Positions 25,677-38,164 of a stretch of 64,000 nt of DNA are shown in pieces. How positions within the stretch are numbered: the first letter of the stretch is position 1; every line of letters begins with the position of its first letter. Under the pieces are notes generated by a model. That model saw only the letters and a program-made list of their open reading frames with translations. It had not been told where the DNA came from and did not search any database. The stretch spans positions 23,784,759-23,848,758 of the forward strand of contig NC_044012.1 of assembly GCF_900496995.4 (NCBI RefSeq), in the 5' to 3' direction. The stretch comes from Aquila chrysaetos chrysaetos (taxonomy: Eukaryota; Chordata; Aves; Accipitriformes; Accipitridae). The position numbers and the translations under genes are program-made.

Positions 25677-27374
25677 GCAGAGGGACAGAAAGGGTGCTTT
25701 TGACACAAGGTGCATGTTCTAAGACACGAGAAGCTAATGCCATGACAAACTACCAATTTGGAAAATGACTTTAATAGCCATTGTTAGATCCTGTGATATC
25801 CTGGCACAAACAAAAAAAGTGAAAGATATAATTAAAAGGTTAAATGCTGTGAAACTGCAAGGAAGCAAACAAGGAGAGATACCGAAAACTTGCCATGATT
25901 AGAAGAGTGATAAACACCACCTGGTTTTTCAGCAGAAAGATGGGATCAGGAAAATCCTTTGGACAAGGGGAAAATGCCAATAAAATCAAACTGCAACACT
26001 GAGAAGGGTGTTGCCCTTTGTGGGGCCGGGCAGGGTCCTCTGCTGCATGTCTCAGGCAGAGTAAAGGAAGAAAATGAGCTACAGCTAAGGAAAAAAGCTA
26101 AGTAAATTGCAGACAGAAAATATCTGCCATACCCTCACTGTAAGACTAATAGTTCGAGAAAGTTCACAGCACTCAGAAAAGAGAGCATTAGATATCTTTC
26201 CCGTCACAGTCTACTCTGGAGCATGCTGAGGCATTGTGCTGGGGCAAGGAAAATAACTAAACACGCCAGGGTGCAATGTCAAGATGCACTTTGCACTGTT
26301 AATGTAAACATACACTTGGGTGGATGCTGTAGGAGAAATACTGATGTCAAACAAGGTCCTCTTACTCCTTTTGCCTGATATCATTGACTATGCTCTCAGA
26401 AAACCCGTTGATGGATACAGCAGCCAGCAGCACCTGGCTCAACTTTCATACAACGAAAGGTCTGGATTTTGTTGGCATTATGATTCACTGTACATGCACA
26501 GCTTGAAAGGGAGGCAGCAGCAAAGGCAATCGGATGAAACCTAGCTGTGAAAACATACATGTAATGAGAATCTCAGCTCCTTTGAAACCCACCTGCACAT
26601 TAGGGCACAAAACCACAAATCAATTCTCATGTCTTGACAGTGGTGTACAAGGTAGTGGGGCAAAAACATATAAGCCAATGGTGGCAGCTGCTTCCCCAAG
26701 ATTAACACGGCTCATTCATTGAAGATCTACAGCCCTCCAAAGCAAACTGCAAACCTTCAGTGCCAGTTATTTCTATCTTCACATGTGGGTGTAAAAGCTG
26801 GAATACCTTAAGAGTCAGGACAAACATGTAAGGGCTCTATCCAGGCCACCCAGAAGTTAGTCCTCCCAGTGACTAGTGTTTCACATTGCAATGGGGACAG
26901 CAGGTGATGGAGGCTTATCCAGGGAAGCTGCCACATAAGAAGTCAGTGTCTGGCAGCCCCCTCAGTGCATGCGTCTGAATGCCATCCTATATGCCTTCAA
27001 AGCTAGGCCCTGAGCAGAATCCTAGCTATTAACACTCTTTCACAAATATCATGGAATTTTACAATCCGAAGGGTGTGCAAAGAGCACTGTGCAACAAGTA
27101 GAGATGGCAGAGCTGTGCTCATTCCCTACACATGTTGGATAGAATGGAAAAGGTCTGGATCCAGAAAAGAGCAATGAACAAATCACAAGAGATAAATCCC
27201 ACTAAAGTCAATATGAATGTTGCAGCCCATTAATTTCAGCAGGAAGTTTGGAGATTAAATTGGTTGTTGAGTCTGGGCCCAAGTCCACTTAAAATAAGAC
27301 AAATAATTGGGAGGGCAATCAACCGCCATAAAGGTCACTAGGGCTTAGATGTGCAGCAGCAGAAGATCCCTTAC

Positions 27375-30300
27375 TCCTGACCAGCAGCTTTGTTCATAAA
27401 TTACTGGGTAATAGTTGCAGACCCATGGAGAATGGTGCCAGCAGCTGGGGAACTGCTGAGAGGCTTTGCACAGGGAAAACGACATGACTGAAGTGGGTAG
27501 ACTAAGAACAGGGAAAAAGAAAATAACATACACAGTTCCCTCAGGGATGGGATGGTTCTTCCTGCAAAAGTGTTTGCAGAGGGGGCATGGCTGCTAAATA
27601 GTGCTGGAATTTTCTCTCCAGCTCTAAGAAACGCTGTTTCTTCTCAGCCCAGACCCTGTGTGTTCCTCTCTTCCCGGCTGTGTCACCACAAGTCACTGCA
27701 TGAAGCTAGCTGTGAATGTGGGGCATGTGCTCCAGCCAGTACAGCCTACCGCTGCCCAGCTTACACAGGGCAGTTTAAAGTCTTGTTTCTTAGGATCATC
27801 ACAATGCATACAATACTGCTGTGTCAGATATCACATTTTGATCCCCAGACCACCAAAGAGTTACACTTCCAGGAGATGACAGCCCAAAAAGAAGACAGGG
27901 AAAAGCTGGAAATGAAATACTCTCCAGCTGGGGAATTAAGTTACAGGGCAGATTTTAAGAAATACTGCAAAATACTGTTCTCCGAAAAAACCTTTCTAGT
28001 GCAAAGTACTGATAACTCTTTAAGCCCTTTTTATTCACCTCCCTCCCCAACAAAACTGATGAAACAGCCTACCCAAAGTAATGATTTTCACAAGAGACAC
28101 TAAGCAGAGACTCCATGAAATCCACTGGGTTTGATATCGGTATTTTGTATGAAGGCATTTCAGTAATGCTACCATCAAGGGCAATGAATGGCATCTGACA
28201 GTATTTAGAAGGGAACAGAACTAACGTGCCTGCATTCCCTGACCTCCTTTGTTTTATGTTGCAAGGTGAACTCTGTAACAAACGTACATCAGACTAGCTG
28301 TTCAACAAAAAGCATGTAGATTGACCTTACTGCTAATTTCAAGATGTATTCTGTAAGCAAGGCAGACTCTTTCCTGCAGAAATAAATAAAACAGACTAGA
28401 ACATTACCTCTAGCAATGATATGAAGTAGAATATGCTTAAAGAAAATAAACTGGCATTATTTGCTTACATTTATAAACTTCACTGATTCATGTGTATTTG
28501 GTAAAATCCACTGAAAGAAAAAATAGAGAGCAATTAAGGTACACACAGTTTTGATTGGAAGGCCCTGTAAAATGACTCATTATTTTGTGTCTGCTATGAT
28601 GAGAAAACACAGCTGCAGCCTCTGCCACATATGAGCCCATACAGACTGATGAGATGCTGGCACTGGCAAACAGCCAGCAGATAACTGGGTGATAACATGG
28701 GTGGCTCTTTCCCTGAGCACTGAGGATGGCTGTAAAGCCTTCACCATTGAAACTCCACTGTGTAAGCGGGATAGGCCAATGGCAGCAGGACAAAGTCCTC
28801 CAGCCTTCTCTACCCGGGACAGAAAGGCACAAAAAAGTTCTGTTGGGATGTATTAACAGAGAAGACCATCCACAGCACATCCTCTTGTGTGAAAAAGGCT
28901 GCCAGCTGAGGTGAAGAGCTTGCACGGATAGCTATTTTAAGTGCTTTATTACAGCAAGAGCTTTATGAGAACTATATCATACTTACACTGGCATGAAAAA
29001 TATACTTTATGCCCCCAAAAATCTTTGAACAAATATTAATTTACTATTCTCGGCTGCCCACACTGCTGGCAGAAAAGGTTCTGGAGAAATTCTGCAGGGG
29101 ATCTTGGACAAGCCAGGTGACAGCTGCTGGGAGACTGCCACAGGAAGCACGAGAAAGAATTGTTTGTGTTAACACAGCTACAGAGCTTTTCCTCTGCAGA
29201 TCCCAAAGTACCTTAAAAAGTTACAGCCTTTCACAGAGAAGAGAAAACTTAGACCCAGAGATGCAAAGGGTCATCTAGCAGGCCATAAAATGAGACAGGC
29301 AGCACCCCCGATCCCAGTGTCTTCCCTTTCCTTTCTTTATACTGAGTAGGCACTGGAATCATCATCTGTGGGCTAGCTGCTGTGTTTAAGGAGATGAGAG
29401 TAAGTACAGACATGATAAAGTGAGCCATTTCTGCGGTACCTAAGCATTAAGGTAGTTGCAGAGGTGGTTAGGAGAATAAAGTGGTGCAGGTCAGCCATAA
29501 CTTTCCTATAATGTTAGATGCTAAGAACTGCATCCCAGCAGTTCTTGTTATATGTGACAATTGAATCCCTGGCTTTTAACATTAAAGAAAAAAACAATAC
29601 CTGTTGAAATAGCACCAGCATGAGATGAAAGAGAAATATCTGCAATGAAAACAAGAAGAGACTTCAAAGCCCTTCATTGATTACCTCACACTAAAGTCAC
29701 CATGTCCTGAGGCATCACTCCATATCTCCATCTATTTTGTATTTAGATACCACAACGACCACAGTGTCTTCAAGTGTAATTAACTGACACTGAAATTGCT
29801 TATGCTGCAGCCATCCTGTGAAGGTCTCAGAGGCTGGCACACATCCCAGCACATTACTCACTCTAACATAAGATGTCAACATCTTAGTGCAAGGACTCCT
29901 CTCACTGTCACTGTTTCAGAGCATTCACCATGCACATTGCCTGCACGGACAACGGATGATGCTTGGCCTTGCCTGGATGGGCCAATGGATCTGTGATGAC
30001 CTGCTAGACCAGGGGGCTTAATTTGGTCCGGTTTATTGGCAGGAGGCGAAAGAGTCCCACACACTTCGTATCACCTCTATGAAATTGCCAGATCCTTCAA
30101 GAGCCCCTTTAAAGGTTAATCCATGATGATCAAATAGTAACTCCCATTCAAATATCCTAAAAAAGGGGAGAGGGATTAGAAAGGACTGTGTGAAATCCCC
30201 ACGATTAGTAAAATACCACTTTGTGATGTCTGAAATTTTCATTATTTCACAGCGTAATTGCATCACTGTTGGACTTACACAAAAGGAAAGCAACCGCAGA

Positions 30301-32539
30301 CAGCTCTGGCTATTGCTACATTTTTAGCAGAGTGCACGTACAGTCTGTAGGACATTTGTTTACTCCTTCAGGGCCCTGCAGAGTTAAGAAAATAGTTTTG
30401 GAATATCAGAAATAGATTCCCACTTTCTGTCAAACATCAGGAGAAATATGCCTGTGTGATAAGGCAATGTTTGACACACAATTGTAATGTCAGCATCCAA
30501 GGGAGCAATGTCAACCTTGGTATGAATCTCATGGCTCAATACAAGAAGTATTACTATCCAAGGAGAGTCTCAGAAATTGACAGGTTTAAGTGCAGTGTCA
30601 TTTTCTTACCACTTCCAGGAGCCTCTTAATGATATAGCTGTGTCTGCAGTGTGAATTTCTTAGGAAATTCAGGTGGTAGCAAAGCGTGGGGGCTAGCAGA
30701 AAGTAGTACAAGCCTGGGAGGAAAGAAAGGAAATGGTGCATCATTTTCTTGTGTAAAGTCTAGCGAAAACCAATCTGCTTTAACATTCAGACCCCAGGTT
30801 ATTCTGTGGAGTTCTGGGTGCTGTATCAGTGCATACCTTGTCATGGCTTCACTAGCTGTAGCTGGGAAACAGATGGGAGTCACTGTGCTGTTGAAACCCA
30901 CATAGATACACCAATTTTAAGCAGAGCCTCAGGCTTTATAAAGACCATTCCCAGCCCTGGGGCATGTACATCCTCTTCTGACTGCACAGAACCATGACCA
31001 GCACATCACTGAATCCCTATCATAAGTTAATCTCATGTAAAAAGAAGAACAGGGACTTTAAGCTTCCCTTCAGAACTAATAATGTGGTAGTAAACAGAGT
31101 AAGATGCAGATGATGCAAAGTGCAGGACCGCAACATCAATGGGGTGACACTGAATGACATGGATAGAGAAAATAGTATCTTACGCTGTATTGACATAGGG
31201 TGATCGCTGGCTTGTTGAAGTCAATGACAATGTTCTTGATATTAAAGGGTGGGGCAGCGCAGAATTTGTTCTCTATTTTTGCATATCCTAGGTGCCCATG
31301 CACTCACCAAATTTATAGCCTTGATCTAAGGACAAAGCTGAAAGAGCCTCATAAGCCCAAACTGCACTGCATGGCAGACAACATTCACTGTATTTGTGAA
31401 TTGGACTGCCTGACTGCTGCCTTGTCACGTTTAGTACAAAAGTTTTTGCAATGTGTAAGGGTAGAGCACGCCAAAGCCTCATGCTAAAAAGCTGATATGG
31501 TGTTTGTTCACTGGAATTTAGCAGATACAGAGATCAGGTCTCATAAATGAGAGAACCCATCAAAGAGAGCTTCTAAGGTAAACACATCCTCTTAAAAGGG
31601 TCTTATCTCTGCACCAGTAGATCAAAGAGCACTCTTGCACAGCTGTATAGTGTGCAGGTGCTATTACTAGTCCTCTACAAAACAGACTGGCTTGCTTATT
31701 GACTTGCAGGACTGTGAGACATGCATCACACATGAAACTCATGATGCAGAGTTTGGGGATTTTTAATAAATGGATATCTAATGTTAGACTATCGTTTAGG
31801 AACCTGAACTAATACCCTGACTTGCAAAACACAAAAAGCTCCACAACACCCAAGGAGTCCAAAGTGAAGGGATTTTTCAAAGATACAAGTTAATTTTATC
31901 AGCCACCAAAAAGGGATGATATAAAAAAGTGTTAGACCATGTTTCCAGGAACTTCATGTGCCATGGAATACTCACTAGCCACCAACACTTGTGATTTTAT
32001 AAAAATGCTTTCCATTTGAAAATTTTTTTCTATGCCTCCATTGCCTAGTGAAAGACACATACACACACAAAAGACCAGACAGAAGGAAATGGCAGTACTT
32101 CTTATACCTGAAGTGCTGCCAAATATACACCATCAAGCTTGGAGACGGCAGTCTTAGATCACTTCTAAAAACAGTAATTTCCAACAAAGGCTTGATTTTG
32201 AAGGAATAATGTCACATCTAAGAGATTATGAAAGCAATAGTTCCTTTGGCGGAAGCAGAAACTACCTACTTGCTAGCCTATCTCAGCAACTTGTTGTAGG
32301 ATTTGTTATAAAAATCCTACTCTGCCGACAGAGAAAAGGTAGCCACTGTAAAAGGATGAATAGTTAGTTACCTTTTACTTTCAGGGTCACTGGGTACGTG
32401 ATCTGCTCTGACTGTCCTTTCATTCTTCCTGGAGCAATGGCTGGAATGTTCTGCTGCGAATAAAAAGCATAGAAGGGATCATAGGGATCAGGTGAATCTG
32501 AGGCCACAAACGACATTACATAACCAGGAATGGCTGATA
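27375..32539 (-). other. candidate unrecognised spliced coding transcript (seven exons, low confidence)
   Basis: In transcript order, minus-strand intervals 32372-32539, 30610-30643, 30075-30156, 28469-28510, 28331-28373, 28073-28238 and 27375-27501 each end in AG and GT sites, and their reading phases all join (1, 2, 0, 0, 1, 2, 0). Several acceptors are strong, for example TTTTTTCTTTCAG at 28511 and TTTTTCCCTGTTCTTAG at 27502. The product would include DPYDPFYAFYSQQN, TYPVTLKVK, WELLFDHHGLTF, YCQMPFIALDG and a Cys/Trp-rich end, SCWHHSPWVCNYYP. I recognise no family and see no start or stop exon. The exons were selected by eye, so a chance chain is a real possibility. It lies in the PRSS54-GINS3 gap, where no mammalian gene is known to me. 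Confidence 0.2.
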
Positions 32540-34298
32540 CTGCACCAGTCAACTTCTCATGAAGTCAAGGTGATGGTATCAGCATGAACATTTTATCCCC
32601 TTCTGCTTTTGGTTTGATCCCTGGGCAGTCTCCAGCAAACTGGGTCAGGGATTCCTTCCCTCTGTCTTCTGGGATTCAACAGGCTCTTCCACTACTCCAG
32701 ACTCTGAGCACCCACAGTCTCTAACTGGTGTACCTTCTTAACTCACCTGGGAATTAGGACAATGCTGCTGTCCCCTTCTTACAAATGGGGCACAGAGGAA
32801 CAGCCGGACTGTTGCACAAATTCTTAATTGTGTTTTGGCATTTGACTATGAGCTCCTCCTCAGCATCACTTCCTCTTGTCTCTAAGGTTTCAGCTCTGAG
32901 TTAGGCATTTAGGTACTTCTTTGGCTTCTGGCATAAATGACTTTTTCAGTGCCACATGCAGACAACGTGGGAAGCCTGGGTCTGACACTGTCATTCTTGG
33001 GCTAATTTAAAAGGAGATCCTGTCATGAAAAATCTCCCCTTTGAGATTATGTGCCTCACAAAATACTAGTAGTATAACCAGAAAGCAGGATTTTCTTGCA
33101 AGATTGTGTACTACTTTAAAAAAGATTCATATGTTCTAAGAAGAGGAGAGGAGAGAGGTTAAAAAGTAGAATAAATAAGACTGACTAAAAAGAAGCATGC
33201 AGTGTGGTATTCAAAAAAAGCTCAGCATCAGCTTAACACTGCTTTCAAATTTGTCAAAGGCAGAGAGGAACTGATATAATTTTAGCCATTATTCCCCATT
33301 AAGGCTATGCATTCATGGAGAAAAAGGTATGTTTTTACACTGAATTAGTTATCCAGCTTGAATCAGGCATATTGGGCATACACTTTACCCAATCTTTACT
33401 TATATGACCCCATGTCTGTCTTCCGTGGAGCCTCTGCTTCACTCAGTCCACAAGGCAGAGATGCAGAGGAACCTACTCTGACTGACCAGATTGGATGAGT
33501 CCTGTTAGTTCCAAGTCAAGAGCACAGAATGAATCGAAGTGCCTTTTTCAAGCAGAAGAGCTCTGTCAGAAAGAACGGCGGGAACAATGCTCAGGAGAAA
33601 ATTAGGCCTGAAGACTGGGCAGGAATATTATTAAGTTAATAAGAAAAGCAAACAGCGAGGTTTGGGGGAAAGAAGGGAAGGAATTTATGCATTAACTTGG
33701 CCCATCATTGTGGGGTTTGTCCATTTGTAGGCACTTGGACCACTGTCCTCCTCCCCCCAAAGTCAATTGTAAAACCTCAGATGCACTGACACAGAGTCTG
33801 GCCCTGCATAGCAATTTATGCCTTGAAATGTACAAGTTAATTACTCCTTCCAGTCTTGATGAGGCAAGAGATGTCTATGTGGCCCAAAGACTCTCTCTAC
33901 TGATAGGAAAACTGAAAAAGAGAGAACCGACTTTCTCCGAGTCACAAAGTACATCCTTGGCAGAACTGGGAGGGGTTCAGAAAACTGTAGGGTGCAGAAA
34001 TCCCAGTTCTGAACTCATCCCATGCATAAACAGATCATAATTTTTAATGTCTGCTGCCAGTCACGCTGACGGAAGGGTTCTGGGATCTGCTGACTTTGTG
34101 TTACCATAGCTTCTCAAGCGCAGACAGTGCAAGAAACTCCTCTACGTTTGCTTATCAGATCGCACCTATCTCTGTTTATACAGCCTGCCAGATGCATCCA
34201 AAAAAGACATTTACTAATTATTCTCTTGTCTAAAATGAGATGCAATGACACTCAGCTGTGCAGGTATAATTTTATTTTATACATACTTGGAACTAAAC
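32540..34298. other. gene-poor DNA between the two candidate exon sets
   Basis: Acceptor-like minus-strand sites occur near 33145 and 33920, but their phases do not connect to the neighbouring candidate exons. Nothing else was recognised. Confidence 0.4.
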
Positions 34299-35511
34299 TC
34301 AGCCCAGTTGCGTGTCAACATAGATAGTGTCTGCCATGAAGGGTCCTCCTAGAACTGAAAGGATGGGAGCAGTCAGCCTCATCCCAGTCTGAATTCGTTC
34401 AGCAGTGAGATACAGGGACCTTAATGAGAAACACAGTCTGCACTGGAAAGGACAACTGGGACATGTTGTCAGCTAGGACATCAGTAACACCACTGAAAAG
34501 CAATCATTTGGCAACACGTGAGCCCGTCGGTGCCAGAAGAGCTATCATCTGCCACTGTATTTAGAATAGGAAGTAACTGTGGTAGAGTTTGTTTGTATTT
34601 TTTAATAGCAGCCACTATAGATAGTTAAAACCATAGAGCACAGCAGACCCCCCCACCCCAATACCTTCCTCTCTTCCCAGATATCACTGTACAATTTAGA
34701 TGGTGCCATTAAATCTTTGCTTGCACACAGCAAGCCCTACACAACAGCCCATATAAAAACACGGACACTCTGAGAAAGTGAATCCATTCACTATCCTTTA
34801 TTAATCCACTTGACTGAACGTCAGCCACATGCTTGTTGATCTCATCCCTCTGCTGTGTGGGCACGCATACAGACAAAGAAACTGCAATATGTTCTTAGGC
34901 TATTCTTAAGTAGCCCACCCTAGACATAGAAACACAGAGGGCTTTAACAGCACAGATGATAGGAGAAATAATCCCATTTCCCGCAACTTTCTGAAGTTTT
35001 CAGTGATTTATGAGTTTTTGCAGCAGATGGAGCCATTGCAGTATACACCATGAACTGTGAACTAGGCTAATTCAGCGTGTTCAAAGGAAAAAAAGCTTCT
35101 GCCTGCTATGAGGATATTTTCAAAAGAATCCTTGGCTGTATCCAGGCAAATGTGTGTCATCCAGGCAACTACATGCTCTTTTAGCAATTGGATTGGCTTG
35201 CCCTGAATGTCCTAGGACTGATTTTTAGATCTATAGGATCATTAGTAATTATACATTAGTATTACAATCTAAGCTGATGGTTTTAACATGCATCCGAAAG
35301 ACAGCAGGTCCCCAAATCATGCCCACCCAGCAATTCTGGTACATAAAGACCAGCCTTTGCCATGATAATCAGCCAGTTCCCCTTACTGGTGCCAAAATCC
35401 ATCTTTTTAAAGGTCAAATGTCACTACCATGGAAATGGTATATAGCTGCAATTGCTGAATTGTTATGTTGCAGGATACCCCTGGCTGATGGCATGAGGCT
35501 TTCAGAATGTT

Positions 35512-35523
35512 CACACACACACA
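35512..35523. repeat. (CA)6 microsatellite
   Basis: Six CA units, too short to be clearly informative. Confidence 0.75.
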
Positions 35524-37617
35524 TATTAAGTAATACAAATAAGAATACAACAATTCAAGTTTCCAGAAATACATTCGTTTATGAGTATGACTCTTTAAAG
35601 GTTCTAGGAAGATAACTATGATCATAAACGTAGGCATAAAACAGCGAGCAATTCACGGTACAATTAGAATTTGAGATAAATGGATTCATAATCTCCTGCT
35701 CAAGCATCTAATTAAGAAGAAGCTGCATTCATCAAAGGCTTCTGTTGACATTATACATTACTGAAGGGGAATTGGGATTTAATATCTCCTTGGTATGCAA
35801 ACGCATTACCATTTTCCTTGATGGAGGCTACACACATATACAAGAGGCAGATATTATTACACTTAATACAGAAAGACAGAATGCCTTCAAGAACTGACCC
35901 CTTATGTTCTGCATGCTGCATAAGACCTGCTCATAAGCTACTCAAGAATTACTTAGCAAGTCTGCCTCATATACTTTTAAATGCTTTGTAATTTTGAGTG
36001 TTAAAGATAGTACAGCAGCTCTTCTACAGTGACAATCACATCAGTTCTGGGACACGTTGCCATTGTACTGCTGGGCTGATAATAAATCAGGGTAACACTT
36101 CTAGCCCAAAACAAATCCCTCACCTGGAGTTATGGCTTTCACTCTACAGACCATCACAGCAGGGAATGTTACACTGAAAGCAAGTTAGGAGGCTGCAACA
36201 CCAAGCCTATGCTTTCAGCACCATGAACCTACAAAGGACACCAATAGTATGTTATTACATTATCCAGGGATATCTTGGCCTTATGAGTAACATGCTGTAA
36301 ATCAAGGGGAATCTGGTGAAATCGAGAGCTCACAGAAGGGCTGGACAGAGACCAAAGTCAGGCATGCAAGGAATTTCTGCCATGCATTACCACTAAAGAC
36401 TGGAGGTCTAGCTTCTAATATATCATTCAGTCCCAGGCTCCAAATCAAAGCCTTCTCATTGCACTAACTCCTATGGTAGTTTTGGATTGAAACAGCTATT
36501 GAAATTGAGGCCACAAAACCCTTCCCTTTGGGCAATAAATCTAAATTTAGACCCTAATCTTCAAATGAACATATGAAGCTGATCTACCTCACTGCATTAC
36601 TAATGTTCTTTACAAATATATGATGTCTTAAAGGCATTTTGCTTCTCTCAGTGTATATGTGGCACAGAGTTGGATTAAAAGGATGGATTCTGCTAGAAAT
36701 ACCCATCATTATATAGAGCAAGCACAAATAATAAGGAATCAGTTCACCTACCTTTTTAAAATACCTTTCTATAAAAACTGCAGGAAGTGCAAGCAAAAGA
36801 GAAGCTGAAAAGAAGGAAATAATAAAACGTCAAGAAATAACTGTGTTATATACTGGTCTGAAGATGCTATTGGTATGTATGCTCAGAGGCTGCGCTGGGC
36901 TGAACTGGCTGGCAGCAATGGCAAACTAAAACTTCTTTGGGGACCGTCAATCAGGCCGCTGCAAGTCGGGAGTTGCATTTATGGAGCTGAAGCTTCTGCA
37001 CCCATGGGCTCAGAAGAGGTTACCTAGAACTGACACAGTGAAATGATGAGACTGCAAATAAGACAAAGCATGTTCCCAGCCAGCTGCTAAGCCATCCTCC
37101 TGGGGAGGTCAGACCTCTCTCCTAAGGAACCTTCTGGGGATGAGGTAGCTTGCAATGGCATCAGATGAAAAAGCTGGGCAGAGACTCTATATGAATCTAC
37201 AGTTTTAAACTGCTCCTGTAGAGTTGTCTGTGTAGTCCAGGAGTGGCTCTTCAAACCTTTTTGCACCAGCCTGCTGAATTAGGGAAGGGAATCAATACAT
37301 CTCTCTGACATCTCAGGAGGCTGGGTTTCCATGAGACGTTAACTCTGAAACCTAAATGCTAATTTAAATTCAAAGTTTTGAAGGGTGTCATTCCTAATCA
37401 GCTTTGCAAGAAATAGCTTAACTGTTTTGGTGTGGACAGTCAGAGCAAACTGTGATGATGCCATTACCTCCTCAACTAATTATTTGGGATGAAACTGAAT
37501 GCAAGGGAAAATTTAAAAGTAGAGGAACATTCTGCAATAAAAATGTAACCTCATGCAGGGAAACTAGATGAGCAATGTTTATTAGGAGCAGGAGCTAAGT
37601 GTCTATTTTCTAGTGCT

Positions 37618-38164
37618 TGTGACGGGTTGACCTCAGCCAGCAGCCAAACACCCACCCAGCCTCTCGCTCGCTCCCCTCTCCTGCAGGATGGGGAGAAAAC
37701 AGAAGGAAGGTAAAAAGACTCATGGATCAAGTTTAATAGGGAAAGCAAAAGCAAAAAGCGGAATTCATTCACTACTTCTCATCAGCAGGCAGATGTCCAG
37801 TCACTGCCTGGGAAGCAGGGTCTCAGCATGTGTAACTGTTGCTTGAGAAGACAAACACCGTGACCATGAATGTACTCCCTTCCACCTCCTTTCCCTGAGC
37901 TTTTATTGCTGAGCTCAATATCATATGGTATGGAATATCCCTTTGGTTGGCTGTTCCAGCCATGTCCCTTCCCCATCTCTTGCCCACCCCCAGCCTATTC
38001 ATTGGAGGAGGGAGCAGAAGAAGCCTTGCCATTGTGCAAGCACTACTCAGCAATAGCCAAAACACTAGTGCATTATCAACACTGTTTTAAACACAAATGC
38101 AAAACAGAGCACCATACAGGCTGCTATGAAGAAAGTTAACTCCATCCCAGCCAGACCCAGTACA
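37618..38164 (-). mobile_element. solo LTR of an avian endogenous retrovirus
   Basis: On the minus strand the element starts TGTACTGGGTCTGGCTGGGA and ends in CCCGTCACA, so it has the TG...CA ends of an LTR over 547 bp. Its start (TGTxCTGG...TGGCTGGGAT.GAGTTAA) and its body (for example ATATTCCATACCATATGAT and AGCAATAAAAG) are those of LTRs common in bird genomes. AATAAA lies at 37902-37907 (complement). Flanks GTGCT (37613-37617) and ATGCT (38165-38169) look like a five-base target duplication with one change. No gag, pol or env sequence is adjacent, so this is a recombined solo LTR. Confidence 0.88.

Larger units (their letters stand above)
14067..27374. other. gene-poor intergenic DNA
   Basis: I find no exon chain or recognisable transposon. 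Composition turns AT-rich from about 22970 to 24000. Weak acceptor-like sites on the minus strand (for example near 24640, 25633 and 26330) have no convincing coding continuation. Undetected regulatory elements are possible but cannot be judged without cross-species alignment. Confidence 0.5.

Noticed and set aside
27552-28103. 183-codon plus-strand frame
   Set aside because: No family resemblance, and it overlaps the minus-strand candidate exons; neither orientation is proven, and this one has no splice support.
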